Positions 17,511 to 26,191 of a DNA stretch of 64,000 nt are shown here, piece by piece. A model generated the notes under the pieces. The model searched no databases, was not told the DNA's origin, and worked only from the letters and a program-made list of their open reading frames with translations. Numbering within the stretch: the first letter of the stretch is position 1; each line of letters begins with the position of its first letter. A program made the position numbers and the translations under genes. Source of the DNA: Anderseniella sp963700895 (GTDB taxonomy: Bacteria; Pseudomonadota; Alphaproteobacteria; Rhizobiales; Aestuariivirgaceae). The stretch spans positions 186,001 to 250,000 of the forward strand of contig CAVOZI010000004.1 of the NCBI GenBank assembly GCA_963700895.1, read 5' to 3'.

Positions 17511-18764
17511 ATGGCCAAGGCGCTGGTTCTGGGAGCGGGCATCGTTGGCATCACCACAGCCTACGAGCTGTGGCGTGACGGGCACGAGGTGACGGTGGTC
17601 GACCGCGAGGCGGGGGCTGCCGACTTTACCAGCTTCGGCAATGCCGGCATGATCGCGCCGGGCCATGCCTATGCCTGGGCCTCGCCGGCGGCGCCGATGA
17701 TCCTGCTCAAGTCATTGTGGCGCAATGATCAGGCGCTCAGGCTCAAGCCCTCGCTTGACCCTGCCTTCCTGAAATGGATGTGGAAGTTCTGGGGCGAGTG
17801 CAACGCCGAACGCGCCGCGATCAACACCAGGCGGAAGGTGCGGCTGTGCAACTATTCGCAAGGCGTGCTGCACGAGACCCGCAAGGCGACCGGCGTCAGC
17901 TATGACGCCAACGGTGGCGGCATCTTTTATCTTTTCCGCTCGGCTGCGGCATTTGAAGCCGCCAACCGCAAGGCCGACATCCTGCGGGCGGAAGGCGCGG
18001 TGATCAACGTGCTCGACCGTGACAGCATCGGCGAGAAGGATCCGGCGCTGACCGACCGCAAGGACCAGTTTGCCGGCGCGCTGCATGCCGCCAATGACGA
18101 AACCGGTGACTGCCGCATCTTCGCCCGCAACCTTGTCAGCTGGCTGGAAGACAAGGGCGTGGCGTTCCGGTGGAACACCGGGGTTAGCGGCTTTGAAACC
18201 GAAGGCGGCCGCATCAATGCCGTTGTGACGGACAAGGGCAAGCTTGCCGCGGACATCATCGTGCTGAGCCTCGGCGTCTACTCACCGCACGTGGCGCGCC
18301 AGCTGGGCATCGACCTGCCGATCTATCCGGTGAAGGGATACTCGATGACCATTCCGATCGCGGGCCGCAACAACGCGCCGAAGATCGGCGGCATAGACGA
18401 GGAAAGCCTGGTCGCCTATTCGCCGATGGGGGACCGGCTCAGGGTTACGGCGACGGCCGAATTCTCAGGATATGGCCGCGACTTCAAGCCATCGGACTTC
18501 CGGCACATGACCAGCGTGATCAAGGGGCTGTTTCCGGACGGGGCGGACTATGCGCGCACTGAATATTGGGCCGGCCTGAGACCGATGACGCCGGAAGGCA
18601 CGCCGATCCTCGGCAAGACGAAGTTCGAGAACTTGTGGATGAATACCGGTCAGGGTCACATGGGCTGGACCATGAGCCATGGGGCAGCGCGTCTCGTCGC
18701 CGACCTGATTGCTGGCAAGGCGCCAGCCATACCGCTCGACGGCATGACGCTGGAAAGCCGGTAG
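17511..18764 (+). CDS. FAD-dependent D-amino acid dehydrogenase family (DadA-like)
   Basis: 417-residue flavoprotein of the DAO superfamily. The FAD Rossmann motif is ALVLGAGIVGITTAYELWRDG at the very N-terminus, a second FAD segment is in IIVLSLGVYSPHVARQLGI, and the C-terminal GLRPMTPEGTPILGKTKFENL and GHMGWTMSHGAARLVADLIAG are DadA signatures. It oxidises a D-amino acid to the imino acid and passes electrons to the respiratory chain. It follows RidA by 16 bases and closes the operon. The substrate is not predictable from sequence alone; D-cysteate or an analogue would fit the decarboxylase. Confidence 0.88.
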   Translation: MAKALVLGAGIVGITTAYELWRDGHEVTVVDREAGAADFTSFGNAGMIAPGHAYAWASPAAPMILLKSLWRNDQALRLKPSLDPAFLKWMWKFWGECNAERAAINTRRKVRLCNYSQGVLHETRKATGVSYDANGGGIFYLFRSAAAFEAANRKADILRAEGAVINVLDRDSIGEKDPALTDRKDQFAGALHAANDETGDCRIFARNLVSWLEDKGVAFRWNTGVSGFETEGGRINAVVTDKGKLAADIIVLSLGVYSPHVARQLGIDLPIYPVKGYSMTIPIAGRNNAPKIGGIDEESLVAYSPMGDRLRVTATAEFSGYGRDFKPSDFRHMTSVIKGLFPDGADYARTEYWAGLRPMTPEGTPILGKTKFENLWMNTGQGHMGWTMSHGAARLVADLIAGKAPAIPLDGMTLESR

Positions 18765-18908
18765 GGTGTTTTCCACAGGGCTTTTGCTCTGAGTGCTGCG
18801 GTTCGGCGATTTCCGACATTCTTGTGGTATTCGTAAGGGAAAGCTGACACTTTACGTCACGTCCAACAGTGTTAGGCGCCGGTTTCAGTTTGCCTGGGGT
18901 TTGCCGCC

Positions 18909-19187
18909 GTGTCCGAGTCCGTGACATACATTGTCCTTGGCGCCGCCGGGATGCTGGTGATCATGATGCTGGTGTGGCTCGCTTATGGCGCCATCGTGTC
19001 CCGCCGCAAGCGCCATTTCGAGCCGCCCTCGCATTCGCGCAACGGTGCGCGGCTGTTGAGCAAGGCCCGCTACCGGGGCCGGCGGGTGTACCACTACAGC
19101 GATGGCGAGGTGATTGCCGAGACCAAGCGCGGGTACAAGCCGTTCGAAAGCTTCGATGACTACCGCTATCACGTGGACCGGCGCTGA
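18909..19187 (+). CDS. Hypothetical single-pass membrane protein
   Basis: 92 residues: a GTG-started short N-terminus, one transmembrane helix (about 7-29, VLGAAGMLVIMMLVWLAYG) and a strongly basic cytoplasmic tail (SRRKRHFEPP, then YRGRRVYHYSDGEVIAETKRG). No family was recognised. It is separated from the upstream oxidase gene by 144 bases and converges on the TPP-enzyme gene 15 bases away. Confidence 0.6.
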   Translation: MSESVTYIVLGAAGMLVIMMLVWLAYGAIVSRRKRHFEPPSHSRNGARLLSKARYRGRRVYHYSDGEVIAETKRGYKPFESFDDYRYHVDRR

Positions 19188-19202
19188 GCCAGCCGGGCCG
19201 GA

Positions 19203-20795
19203 TCAGCCGCGCAGCCGGGCAAGCTGCTCCGGATAGCCGGATGGATCGGTTGCGATGTCGAGAACAACCGGGCCCGGGTGGGCAAAGGCTTGGCGTGCAG
19301 CAGCAGACAGGTCCTCAAGCCTGGTAACGCGGATACCCTTGCAGCCGAAGCCTTCGGCAATCCGTGCGTAGTCGCTGCCGGCGTAGCTGGTGCCGAGCGG
19401 GCGGCGCTGGTCGCGTTGCTGCTTGATGCCTATGAGCGACAGCGCCGCGTCATTGAGAACCGCGCAGACAATGTTGCTGCCAAGGGCCGCCGCCGTCGCA
19501 AGTTCTGCCAAGCACATGTTGATGCCGCCGTCGCCAGTGATGGCGAGGGCTGGCCGGTCCGGTTCCGCCAGCGCAGAGGCAATGGCGGCGGGCAGGGCGT
19601 AGCCCATGGTGGAGAGCCCGTTGGACTTCAGCACGCTGGTGTGGCCATCCGCCTGCCAGAACCCCATGGCGGCGAACATGTGGGCGCCGGCATCCACGGC
19701 AAGCCGGGTGCCAGCAGGCGCGGCATCGCGCAACGCGACAGTGATGGAGTGGGCGTTCAGGCCTGATGGCTGCATGGCAAGCGCCGCCTTGATGGCGTTG
19801 CGCCCGGCAGCGATGTCTGCGACTGTCCAACTGGCCGGGCCTGCGGCTGGCACCAGTTCTTCCATCACCTGTTCCGGGCTGGTCAGCAGCGAGCAGCCCG
19901 GCTCGAACGGAAAGCGGTGGCCGGGTGCAAAGGCGAGGTCGATGACCGGCGCCTCGTAGCGCCAGGCTTGCGGGATCATCTCCACCGGGTCGAGACCAAG
20001 GCAGATGATGAGATCTGCAGACGACAGGATGGCAGCTTCGGCGGCGGCATTGGTGAACAGTCCGGCGCACAACGGGCTGGCGTCGGCAATGACGCCTTTC
20101 GCCTTGTAGGTGGGCAAGACCGGACAGCGCAGCGCCTCAGCCAGGGCACGGACCGCGAGCTGGCCAGACTTGTTGCGGATTTCCAGCCCCGGCAGCAATA
20201 CCGGGCGGCGGGCCCTGGAGAGCAGGTCGCGGGCCTGGTCGATGGTGTCCTGGCTGGGGCATGGCGATCCGGCTTGCCGTGCTGGCGCTGCGGGCTCCGT
20301 GCGCAAGGTTGCATTGGCGTCCGGCGCCGACAGATCGATGTGCACGGGGCCTGCCGGCGCAGCGAGGCAGGCATCCAGCAGCTCGTCGAACCGGACTGCC
20401 GTTGCGGGCGTGAGTCGGGCGGTGCGCCGCGCCAGCGGGGCAAGCAGCGCCTGCTGGTCAAATACCTGGTGGATCGACGAGGGCGCGTGCAGGCAATCGG
20501 TGAACAGCACGACCGGTGCCCGCTCGAGCGAGGCGTAGGCAATGCCGTTGACCACGCTTGCCGCCCCCGGACCGATGCCGGTGAGCACCACGCCGGGTGC
20601 GCCGGCGATCTCGGCGGTGGCGGCGGCCATGATGGCGGCGGCGGTTTCGCTGCGGGCCAGGACGAACTGAATGCCGCGCCTGCTGCCCGCCTCGATCAGC
20701 GCCAGGCTGGAGCCGCCACCGGGGACGCCGAACATGCGGCGGACGCCCCGGGCCTCGAGACGGGTGATGATGTGGTCGGCAAGCGTGTGGGACAT
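19203..20795 (-). CDS. Thiamine pyrophosphate-dependent enzyme (acetolactate-synthase/benzoylformate-decarboxylase family)
   Basis: 530 residues with all three TPP-enzyme domains. The PYR domain starts GVRRMFGVPGGGSSLALIEAG with the activating glutamate in ARSETAAAIMAA; the central domain follows; the PP domain has GDGGINMCLAELATAAALGSNIVCAVLND. This is the single-chain layout of acetolactate synthase large subunit-like enzymes, without the anabolic small subunit nearby. FAD-binding residues of true synthases cannot be confirmed, so a decarboxylase or lyase on another 2-keto acid is equally likely. Confidence 0.85.
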   Translation of the reverse strand: MSHTLADHIITRLEARGVRRMFGVPGGGSSLALIEAGSRRGIQFVLARSETAAAIMAAATAEIAGAPGVVLTGIGPGAASVVNGIAYASLERAPVVLFTDCLHAPSSIHQVFDQQALLAPLARRTARLTPATAVRFDELLDACLAAPAGPVHIDLSAPDANATLRTEPAAPARQAGSPCPSQDTIDQARDLLSRARRPVLLPGLEIRNKSGQLAVRALAEALRCPVLPTYKAKGVIADASPLCAGLFTNAAAEAAILSSADLIICLGLDPVEMIPQAWRYEAPVIDLAFAPGHRFPFEPGCSLLTSPEQVMEELVPAAGPASWTVADIAAGRNAIKAALAMQPSGLNAHSITVALRDAAPAGTRLAVDAGAHMFAAMGFWQADGHTSVLKSNGLSTMGYALPAAIASALAEPDRPALAITGDGGINMCLAELATAAALGSNIVCAVLNDAALSLIGIKQQRDQRRPLGTSYAGSDYARIAEGFGCKGIRVTRLEDLSAAARQAFAHPGPVVLDIATDPSGYPEQLARLRG

Positions 20796-20900
20796 GCGTG
20801 ATGAAGGGACTGATGGCAGGTGGCATTGTGGTCACGCATCCTGCCCGCCTATCAGCTGCAAAAGCCAGCCGTCATTCCGTCTGCTGCGACCGCGCTTGTG

Positions 20901-21560
20901 TCAGTAGCGGCGGATGTGCGCGGACAGGGCCGCATTGCGCTGCTTGCCACGGATCGACCAGCGGACATGGCTGCCCGCCGCAGGGCGGTGTACGTGCTGA
21001 CGGTGATGCTTGATGTGACGAATGCGGGGCGCCGGCTTCAACGCCACAGGATAACTGTCGCGGACCAGTTGCTTCAGCGCCTTTTGCTGCAACGTGACCC
21101 CGGACTGGCGGTTGGTGCCTGCAATCCTGCCGGGCCGTGCCGATATTGCATGCTTGCCGGTCAGAGCAACCGCACCCTTGTGGGCCGCAGCGCCGCGCAG
21201 GCCGGGCTTGACGGGTCCGATGCCGCCTGCAGCCCGGCGCTGTTTGTCTGCAAACCATTTCCGGTGGCTGAACCAGCGCTTGCCGACAAACCAGCCACCA
21301 CGGCGGTGCGCGCCATGGCCGGCGCGGGGCCGGTGGCCGTGTTGTCCGGTAACGGCGCCAGGCGTTGCGGCGGGGCCGGGAATATAGGCTCCGCCGATCG
21401 TTTGCATGCCGGCCTTGTGGACCAGCGCGGCCGATGCATCAGCAACGGCTGCTGGCGCGGACCTTGCGGCGGGCGTCAATGCCGAGGCGGTGGAAACCGG
21501 AAACCCTGCCGCAAACAGTGTCGCGGCCACCATGAAGACCGTCTTGTTCAACCGGAACAT
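20901..21560 (-). CDS. Hypothetical secreted, highly basic His/Arg-rich protein
   Basis: 219 residues from the ATG at 21560, seven bases after a GGAG. A Sec signal peptide (FMVAATLFAAGFPVSTASA) is followed by a low-complexity mature part rich in Gly, His, Arg and Lys with repeated GHRPRAGHG-, KRWFSHRKWF- and HIKHHRQHVHRP-like stretches. It has no recognised domain. The composition suggests binding of metal, nucleic acid or acidic polysaccharide, but that is a guess. A TTAACC palindrome lies just upstream. Confidence 0.55.
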   Translation of the reverse strand: MFRLNKTVFMVAATLFAAGFPVSTASALTPAARSAPAAVADASAALVHKAGMQTIGGAYIPGPAATPGAVTGQHGHRPRAGHGAHRRGGWFVGKRWFSHRKWFADKQRRAAGGIGPVKPGLRGAAAHKGAVALTGKHAISARPGRIAGTNRQSGVTLQQKALKQLVRDSYPVALKPAPRIRHIKHHRQHVHRPAAGSHVRWSIRGKQRNAALSAHIRRY

Positions 21561-21588
21561 CACGCAACTCCCTCACTAACCCGTACGC

Positions 21589-21604
21589 GTTAACCTTGGT
21601 TAAC
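21589..21604. promoter_or_regulatory. Palindrome GTTAACC-tt-GGTTAAC upstream of the basic secreted protein
   Basis: Perfect 7-bp arms with a 2-base centre, 29 bases upstream of the start at 21560. Both arms carry TTAACC, the half-site bound by the alphaproteobacterial cell-cycle regulator CtrA (the full site is usually TTAA-N7-TTAA; here the spacing is 6). It could equally be an operator for another regulator. Confidence 0.4.
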
Positions 21605-21683
21605 ACGCAACGGTAGGGCAGGTGGAGGTCCACGTCAAACCGGCAAACCAACGGCAGGACGAGAGGTATTGTGCAATGCAACA

Positions 21684-21746
21684 TGTTTACAACTGCGTAA
21701 TTTACAATTTTACAATATAGCAGGCTTGTAAATGCACGTGTTTACA
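21684..21746. promoter_or_regulatory. AT-rich repeat cluster (TTTACA elements) upstream of the LuxR-type regulator
   Basis: In a GC-rich genome this 63-base stretch holds TTTACA at 21686, 21701 and 21709 and an inverted pair TGTAAA-tgcacgtg-TTTACA at 21727-21746. Spacing of the elements suggests cooperative binding of a regulator, possibly the adjacent LuxR-type protein itself. It lies 42-104 bases before the first in-frame start. Confidence 0.4.
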
Positions 21747-21787
21747 CCATCACGCGAATTGACTGGATTGCTGCTGACAGCGCCGCA

Positions 21788-22522
21788 ATGATCCCAACTC
21801 CACCATTCAACGGCAATGCCGGAATTCACGGATTGGCAAATACCATGCACGCAGCAGCACGACTGATGCCGATACAGATGCCGATGGAGCGATCATCCGC
21901 CTGGGCGCAGCGTTCAATGATCGATGTGGCCGTCATCGGTGGCAATCCATGGTTCGTCGCGACGCTCAAGTCAGTCCTGGCTGGCAGTGACGGCTTCGAT
22001 CTCAGTATTGCGGCGGACAGTCCGGCCGGTGTGCTTGCCCGGCTCGACCGGACGGCCGGGTCGATCATCATATTGAGTGCGCGGGTCTACGACCGCGAGA
22101 TTCCTGCCACCATCCGGCGGCTGCGGCAGTTCAATGCGGGCGCCCGGGTGGTGCTGCATCTTCCCGCGCCGCGCCCGGTGCAGATCCGTGACGCCATGCA
22201 GGCGGGCGCCTGGGGGTTCTTCTGTCACGAGGATGGTCCGGACGAGATGTTCGACGTGCTGAAGAGCGTGGCGGCCGGACGGCTGAGCTTTCCGTGGGTC
22301 GATCTTGCCGATCTCAACAACGATCCGTTTGAGCAGTTGTCGGGCCGGGAGCTTGAAGTGCTCGAGGTGCTGGCGCGCGGCTGGACCAACGTGCAGATCT
22401 CGGCGCGGCTCGGCATTTCGGAGAACACGGTGAAGTATCACCTGAAGCTGATCTACGAAAAGCTGGGCGTGGCCAACCGGGCGGCGGCGGTGGCCCGTTT
22501 CCTGGAGCGTCAACTGGGTTGA
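21788..22522 (+). CDS. LuxR-type response regulator with a degenerate receiver domain
   Basis: Up to 244 residues; the domain proper begins at Met44 (21917), so the true start may be downstream. The C-terminal LuxR helix-turn-helix is complete (LSGRELEVLEVLARG, then NVQISARLGISENTVKYHLK). The receiver domain has lost its chemistry: the acidic pair that binds Mg is Gly51-Gly52, and the phospho-accepting aspartate is Ser97 in IIILSARVYD. It should act without phosphorylation or through another ligand. No histidine kinase is nearby. It converges on the PEP carboxylase gene. Confidence 0.85.
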   Translation: MIPTPPFNGNAGIHGLANTMHAAARLMPIQMPMERSSAWAQRSMIDVAVIGGNPWFVATLKSVLAGSDGFDLSIAADSPAGVLARLDRTAGSIIILSARVYDREIPATIRRLRQFNAGARVVLHLPAPRPVQIRDAMQAGAWGFFCHEDGPDEMFDVLKSVAAGRLSFPWVDLADLNNDPFEQLSGRELEVLEVLARGWTNVQISARLGISENTVKYHLKLIYEKLGVANRAAAVARFLERQLG

Positions 22523-22534
22523 TCCCAGGCTTTT
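22514..22534 (+). terminator. Weak hairpin terminator after the LuxR-type gene
   Basis: Arms CTGGG (22514-22518) and CCCAG (22524-22528) with a five-base loop are followed by GCTTTT. The stem overlaps the last codons and the gap between the convergent regulator and ppc genes. The stem is short, so the call is tentative. Confidence 0.3.
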
Positions 22535-22538
22535 CAGG

Positions 22539-25247
22539 TCAGCCTGTCCAGCCAAGCCCGGTGGCGATGCAGTTCATCGACAGCAGCAGCGGCACCCGCA
22601 CCTGGTTGCGTTCCTCGGTGTCATCCTCGTGCGAGCGGTAGCGCTTGAGAAGTTCGACCTGCCAGTGGTTGCAGGTGTCGATGTCCTGGCGCGCATCCTT
22701 CAGCCGCTTGCGGAAGGCCGGGAACCGGAAGGCCAGTTCATCGCCGCCGACGATCTCGAGAATGGCTTCAGAACAGCGCGCATGCTCGGCGCGGATGAGA
22801 CCGAAGATCTCGTTGCGCACGGCCTTGTCGGGCACCAGGCTGGCATACAGGGCAGCGATGTCCATGTCGGCCTGGAACAGTGCCTTTTCCGCCTCGTCGA
22901 TGACCAGCTTGAAGGTCATCGAATTTGCCATGAGGTTCCGCAGCGCGGCGATGCCGTCGCGGGCAATGGCCTGCTCAAGCGCCGTGCCCACACCATACCA
23001 GCCGGTGATCATGTGGCGGTTCTGGCTCCATGCGAACACCCACGGGATGGCGCGCAGGTCGTCAAGGCTGCCGGCGCCGAAGCGGCGGGCCGGCCGCGAG
23101 CCGATCTTCAGCAGGGTGAGTTCCTCGACCGGGCTGGCGGTCTGGAAATAGCTCAGGAAGCCGGGCCGCTCCAGCAGGTCGCGGTAGGCCTTGAACGCCG
23201 TCTGCGACAGCGCGTCGATCTCGGCTGCATGGGTGGTGGTGGAGCGCGACAGGGTGCCCTCGGGCTTGAGCGAATGGGCCAGCACGGAAGCGCCAAGCAG
23301 TTCGAGATGAGTGCGCGCAGTGCCGCGGTTGGAGTACTTGCCGGAGACCACCTCGCCCTGTTCGGTGACGCGCATGCGCCCGTCCACGGTGCCCGCCGGC
23401 TGGGCGGCAATGGCGCGGCCGGTTGGCGCACCACCCCGGCTGACCGAGCCGCCACGGCCATGGAAGAAGCGCACTTTCACATTGTGCGCCTTGCAGGTCT
23501 CGACGACAGCTGACTGGGCCTTGGCCAGTTCCCAGACAGAGGTCAGGTAGCCGCCGTCCTTGTTGCTGTCGGAGTAGCCCAGCATCACCTCGATTTCGCC
23601 ATTGCGGACAAGCGCAGCCGCCGCCTCGGGCAGCCGCAGGAGTTCATCAAGGATGCGCGGGGCGTCTTCCAGGTCGCCGATGGTCTCGAACAGCGGCACG
23701 ACGCGCGGGAAGGCCGGCGAGATGCGCTGGCCGCCGCTGGCGTCACGCGCCAGCCAGCACACGGCGAGAATATCCTCGACAGAACTGGTCATCGACAGGA
23801 TGAACGCGCCGATTGCTTCGGGGTCACTGCGATGATCGCACAGCAGGCGGAACAGGGCGACCGTCTCGCCGGCTTCGGGCGACAGGCCGGACAGGTCGGC
23901 GATGCCGGAAGATGGCAGGCCGGCAAGCGCGTTGCGCCATTTGGCCGGCTCGTCGAGACCATCGGCGCCGGCAAGTTCCAGTAAAGCCTTCACGGTGCGG
24001 TTGATCACGGCGGAGTTCTGGCGGACGTCGAGCGAGGCGGTGCGGAAGCCGAAGGTCGCCACCTGGCAGCGCACCGGCGATACCTCGGTGCGGGCAACGA
24101 GCCCGGCGCCGGCCGATTGCAGACCGCTTTCAAGGGCTTTCAGATCGTCGAGAAGTTCCTGCGGCGAGCGGTAGGGCAGTGCGCCGCTTGAGGTATCGCC
24201 CATGCAGGCGCGCACCCGCAGCTGCATGGCGGCGCAAAACTGGCGGAACAGTTCGCGGTCATTGCGGTGCTGGATGGCATCGGACTGGCCCGACATGGCC
24301 ATCAGCGCGGCATGGCGGTGGCGGAAGTCTTCCGAGGCCGGGCTAATGCGGTCGGAGATCGACAGCAGCTGGATAAGCCGGTCGAGTTCGGCGATATGAT
24401 GCTTGAGCGCATTGTCGCGCAGCCGCATCAGGGTGCGGTAGGTGACGGTGGCGGTGACGTTCGGGTTGCCGTCGCGGTCGCCGCCAATCCATGAGGCAAA
24501 GCGCAGGAAGGCCGGGGCCTCGATGGCGTCTTCGGGAAAGTGCCGGGCCAGCGCGTCCTCGAGATCGCGCCAGGCTTCGACGGCGCCGGAGAACAGCGTC
24601 TCGTTGAAGAAGTGCAGGCCCCAGGTCACTTCCTCGTCGAGGGTGGGGCGGTGCAGGCGCAGTTCGCCGGTGAGCAGCAGCAGCTCGATCTGGTTGCGGA
24701 TCTTCAGCGTCAGCCGGTCGCGTTCGCGCGGCGTCCAGCGGTTTGATTCCAGTTCCACCAGGGTTCGATAGATGCGCCGGTAGGCCTCGAGCACCGTGGT
24801 GCGCTTGGCCTCGGTCGGATGGGCGGTGATGGTGGGGGTGACTTCCATCCGGGCCAGCATGCGCTTGACGGAGCCAGCCTCGACGCCATTGGCTGCAGCG
24901 TCCGACAACGCGGCCTGGAACGAGCCGATGACGGCGTCCGGCCCCGAACTCGTCTCGATGCTGCGCAACGCAAAGGTCTGCGAGATTTCCTCGGCAATGC
25001 GGGCCAGCTGGAAGCGGATGCCGATGGCCTGCAGCGCCTTGATGAGCAGGCCTGTATCGGTAACATCCATGTTGGCGTCATCGCCGAACAGCCCGGCGAG
25101 CCGCGGCTCGTGCACCTTCAGGACGCTGCCCAGCAGGCTGTCCAGCAGCCCCTCGACATGCTCGCGATACTCCTGCGCCCCGGTATCGGCAGGCGTGCGG
25201 GTACGCTGCGTTCCAAGAACCGCTACCTTGCCAGTCATGGATGTCAT
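22539..25247 (-). CDS. ppc: Phosphoenolpyruvate carboxylase
   Basis: 902 residues, full length for bacterial PEPC. It carboxylates PEP with bicarbonate to oxaloacetate. The catalytic histidine is in TPTITAHPTEAKRTTVLE, the essential loop FHGRGGSVSRGGAPTGRAI and the MLGYSDSNKDGGY motif are present, and the chain ends with the C-terminal NCIATGLGWTG that closes the active site. It is the last gene of the minus-strand cluster after malyl-CoA lyase and malate-CoA ligase, the gene set of the serine cycle, where PEPC performs the CO2-fixing step. Confidence 0.96.
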   Translation of the reverse strand: MTSMTGKVAVLGTQRTRTPADTGAQEYREHVEGLLDSLLGSVLKVHEPRLAGLFGDDANMDVTDTGLLIKALQAIGIRFQLARIAEEISQTFALRSIETSSGPDAVIGSFQAALSDAAANGVEAGSVKRMLARMEVTPTITAHPTEAKRTTVLEAYRRIYRTLVELESNRWTPRERDRLTLKIRNQIELLLLTGELRLHRPTLDEEVTWGLHFFNETLFSGAVEAWRDLEDALARHFPEDAIEAPAFLRFASWIGGDRDGNPNVTATVTYRTLMRLRDNALKHHIAELDRLIQLLSISDRISPASEDFRHRHAALMAMSGQSDAIQHRNDRELFRQFCAAMQLRVRACMGDTSSGALPYRSPQELLDDLKALESGLQSAGAGLVARTEVSPVRCQVATFGFRTASLDVRQNSAVINRTVKALLELAGADGLDEPAKWRNALAGLPSSGIADLSGLSPEAGETVALFRLLCDHRSDPEAIGAFILSMTSSVEDILAVCWLARDASGGQRISPAFPRVVPLFETIGDLEDAPRILDELLRLPEAAAALVRNGEIEVMLGYSDSNKDGGYLTSVWELAKAQSAVVETCKAHNVKVRFFHGRGGSVSRGGAPTGRAIAAQPAGTVDGRMRVTEQGEVVSGKYSNRGTARTHLELLGASVLAHSLKPEGTLSRSTTTHAAEIDALSQTAFKAYRDLLERPGFLSYFQTASPVEELTLLKIGSRPARRFGAGSLDDLRAIPWVFAWSQNRHMITGWYGVGTALEQAIARDGIAALRNLMANSMTFKLVIDEAEKALFQADMDIAALYASLVPDKAVRNEIFGLIRAEHARCSEAILEIVGGDELAFRFPAFRKRLKDARQDIDTCNHWQVELLKRYRSHEDDTEERNQVRVPLLLSMNCIATGLGWTG

Positions 25248-25261
25248 TCCTTCGTTCAGTT

Positions 25262-26161
25262 TCAGGCGGCCAATGCATGCCGGCGGAGGACTTCCGCCAC
25301 AGTCTCGCCCATGCTTGACGGATTGGGTGCCACGGTGACGCCGGCTTCCTCGAGAATGGAAACCTTCTCCTGGGCGCTTTCACCGAAAGCCGAGATGATC
25401 GCACCGGCGTGGCCCATCTTGCGCCCCTTTGGCGCCGACAGTCCAGCCACGAATGCGATTACCGGCTTCTTCATGTTGTCGCGCGCCCACTGTGCGGCCT
25501 CGGCCTCCTGCGGTCCGCCGATCTCGCCGATCATCATCACCGCGTCGGTGTCCGGGTCCTGTTCGAACAGTTCGAGGATGTCGCGGAAGCTGGAGCCATT
25601 GATCGGGTCGCCGCCGATGCCTACGGAGGTCGACACGCCGATGCCCAATGCCTTCATCTGGCTGGCGGCTTCGTAGCCGAGCGTGCCGGAACGGCCGACG
25701 ATGCCGACCCGGCCGGGCAGGTAGATGTGCGGCGGCATGATGCCCATCATCGCCTTGCCGGGCGAGATGGTGCCGGCGCAATTGGGGCCGGTAAGGAGCA
25801 TGCGGTTTTCCGCGCGGTAGCGCCGCATGAAGCGCTTTACCCGGATCATGTCCTGGGCGGGGATGCCGTCAGTCACGCAGACGCAGTAACGAATGCCGGC
25901 ATCGGCTGCTTCCATGATGGCGTCGGCGGCAAACGGCGGTGGCACGAAGACGATGGAAGCGGTGGCGCCGGTTTCCTGGACGGCGCCCTTCATGGTGTTG
26001 AACACCGGCACGCCCAGCACGCTCTGGCCGCCCTTGCCGGGGGTGACGCCGCCCACGACCTTCGTGCCGTGCTTCATCATGTCCCCGGCATGGAACTGGC
26101 CGATGCGGCCGGAGATGCCCTGGACGATGACTTTCGTGGTCTCGTCGATGAGGATGCTCAT
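25262..26161 (-). CDS. mtkB: Malate--CoA ligase alpha subunit (malate thiokinase small subunit)
   Basis: 299 residues. Succinyl-CoA synthetase alpha-type subunit: CoA-binding Rossmann domain (VIVQGISGRIGQFHAGDM), GPNCAGTISPG, GIVGRSGTLGYEAASQ, and the phospho-histidine in GRKMGHAGAII. Sequence alone cannot separate succinate from malate ligases. The position between mtkA, mcl and ppc supports the malate-specific serine-cycle enzyme, which forms malyl-CoA with ATP. It lies 14 bases from ppc and 30 bases from the beta subunit. Confidence 0.9.
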   Translation of the reverse strand: MSILIDETTKVIVQGISGRIGQFHAGDMMKHGTKVVGGVTPGKGGQSVLGVPVFNTMKGAVQETGATASIVFVPPPFAADAIMEAADAGIRYCVCVTDGIPAQDMIRVKRFMRRYRAENRMLLTGPNCAGTISPGKAMMGIMPPHIYLPGRVGIVGRSGTLGYEAASQMKALGIGVSTSVGIGGDPINGSSFRDILELFEQDPDTDAVMMIGEIGGPQEAEAAQWARDNMKKPVIAFVAGLSAPKGRKMGHAGAIISAFGESAQEKVSILEEAGVTVAPNPSSMGETVAEVLRRHALAA

Positions 26162-26191
26162 GCTGGTAACTCCTGAAAAAAGCGGACCGGA

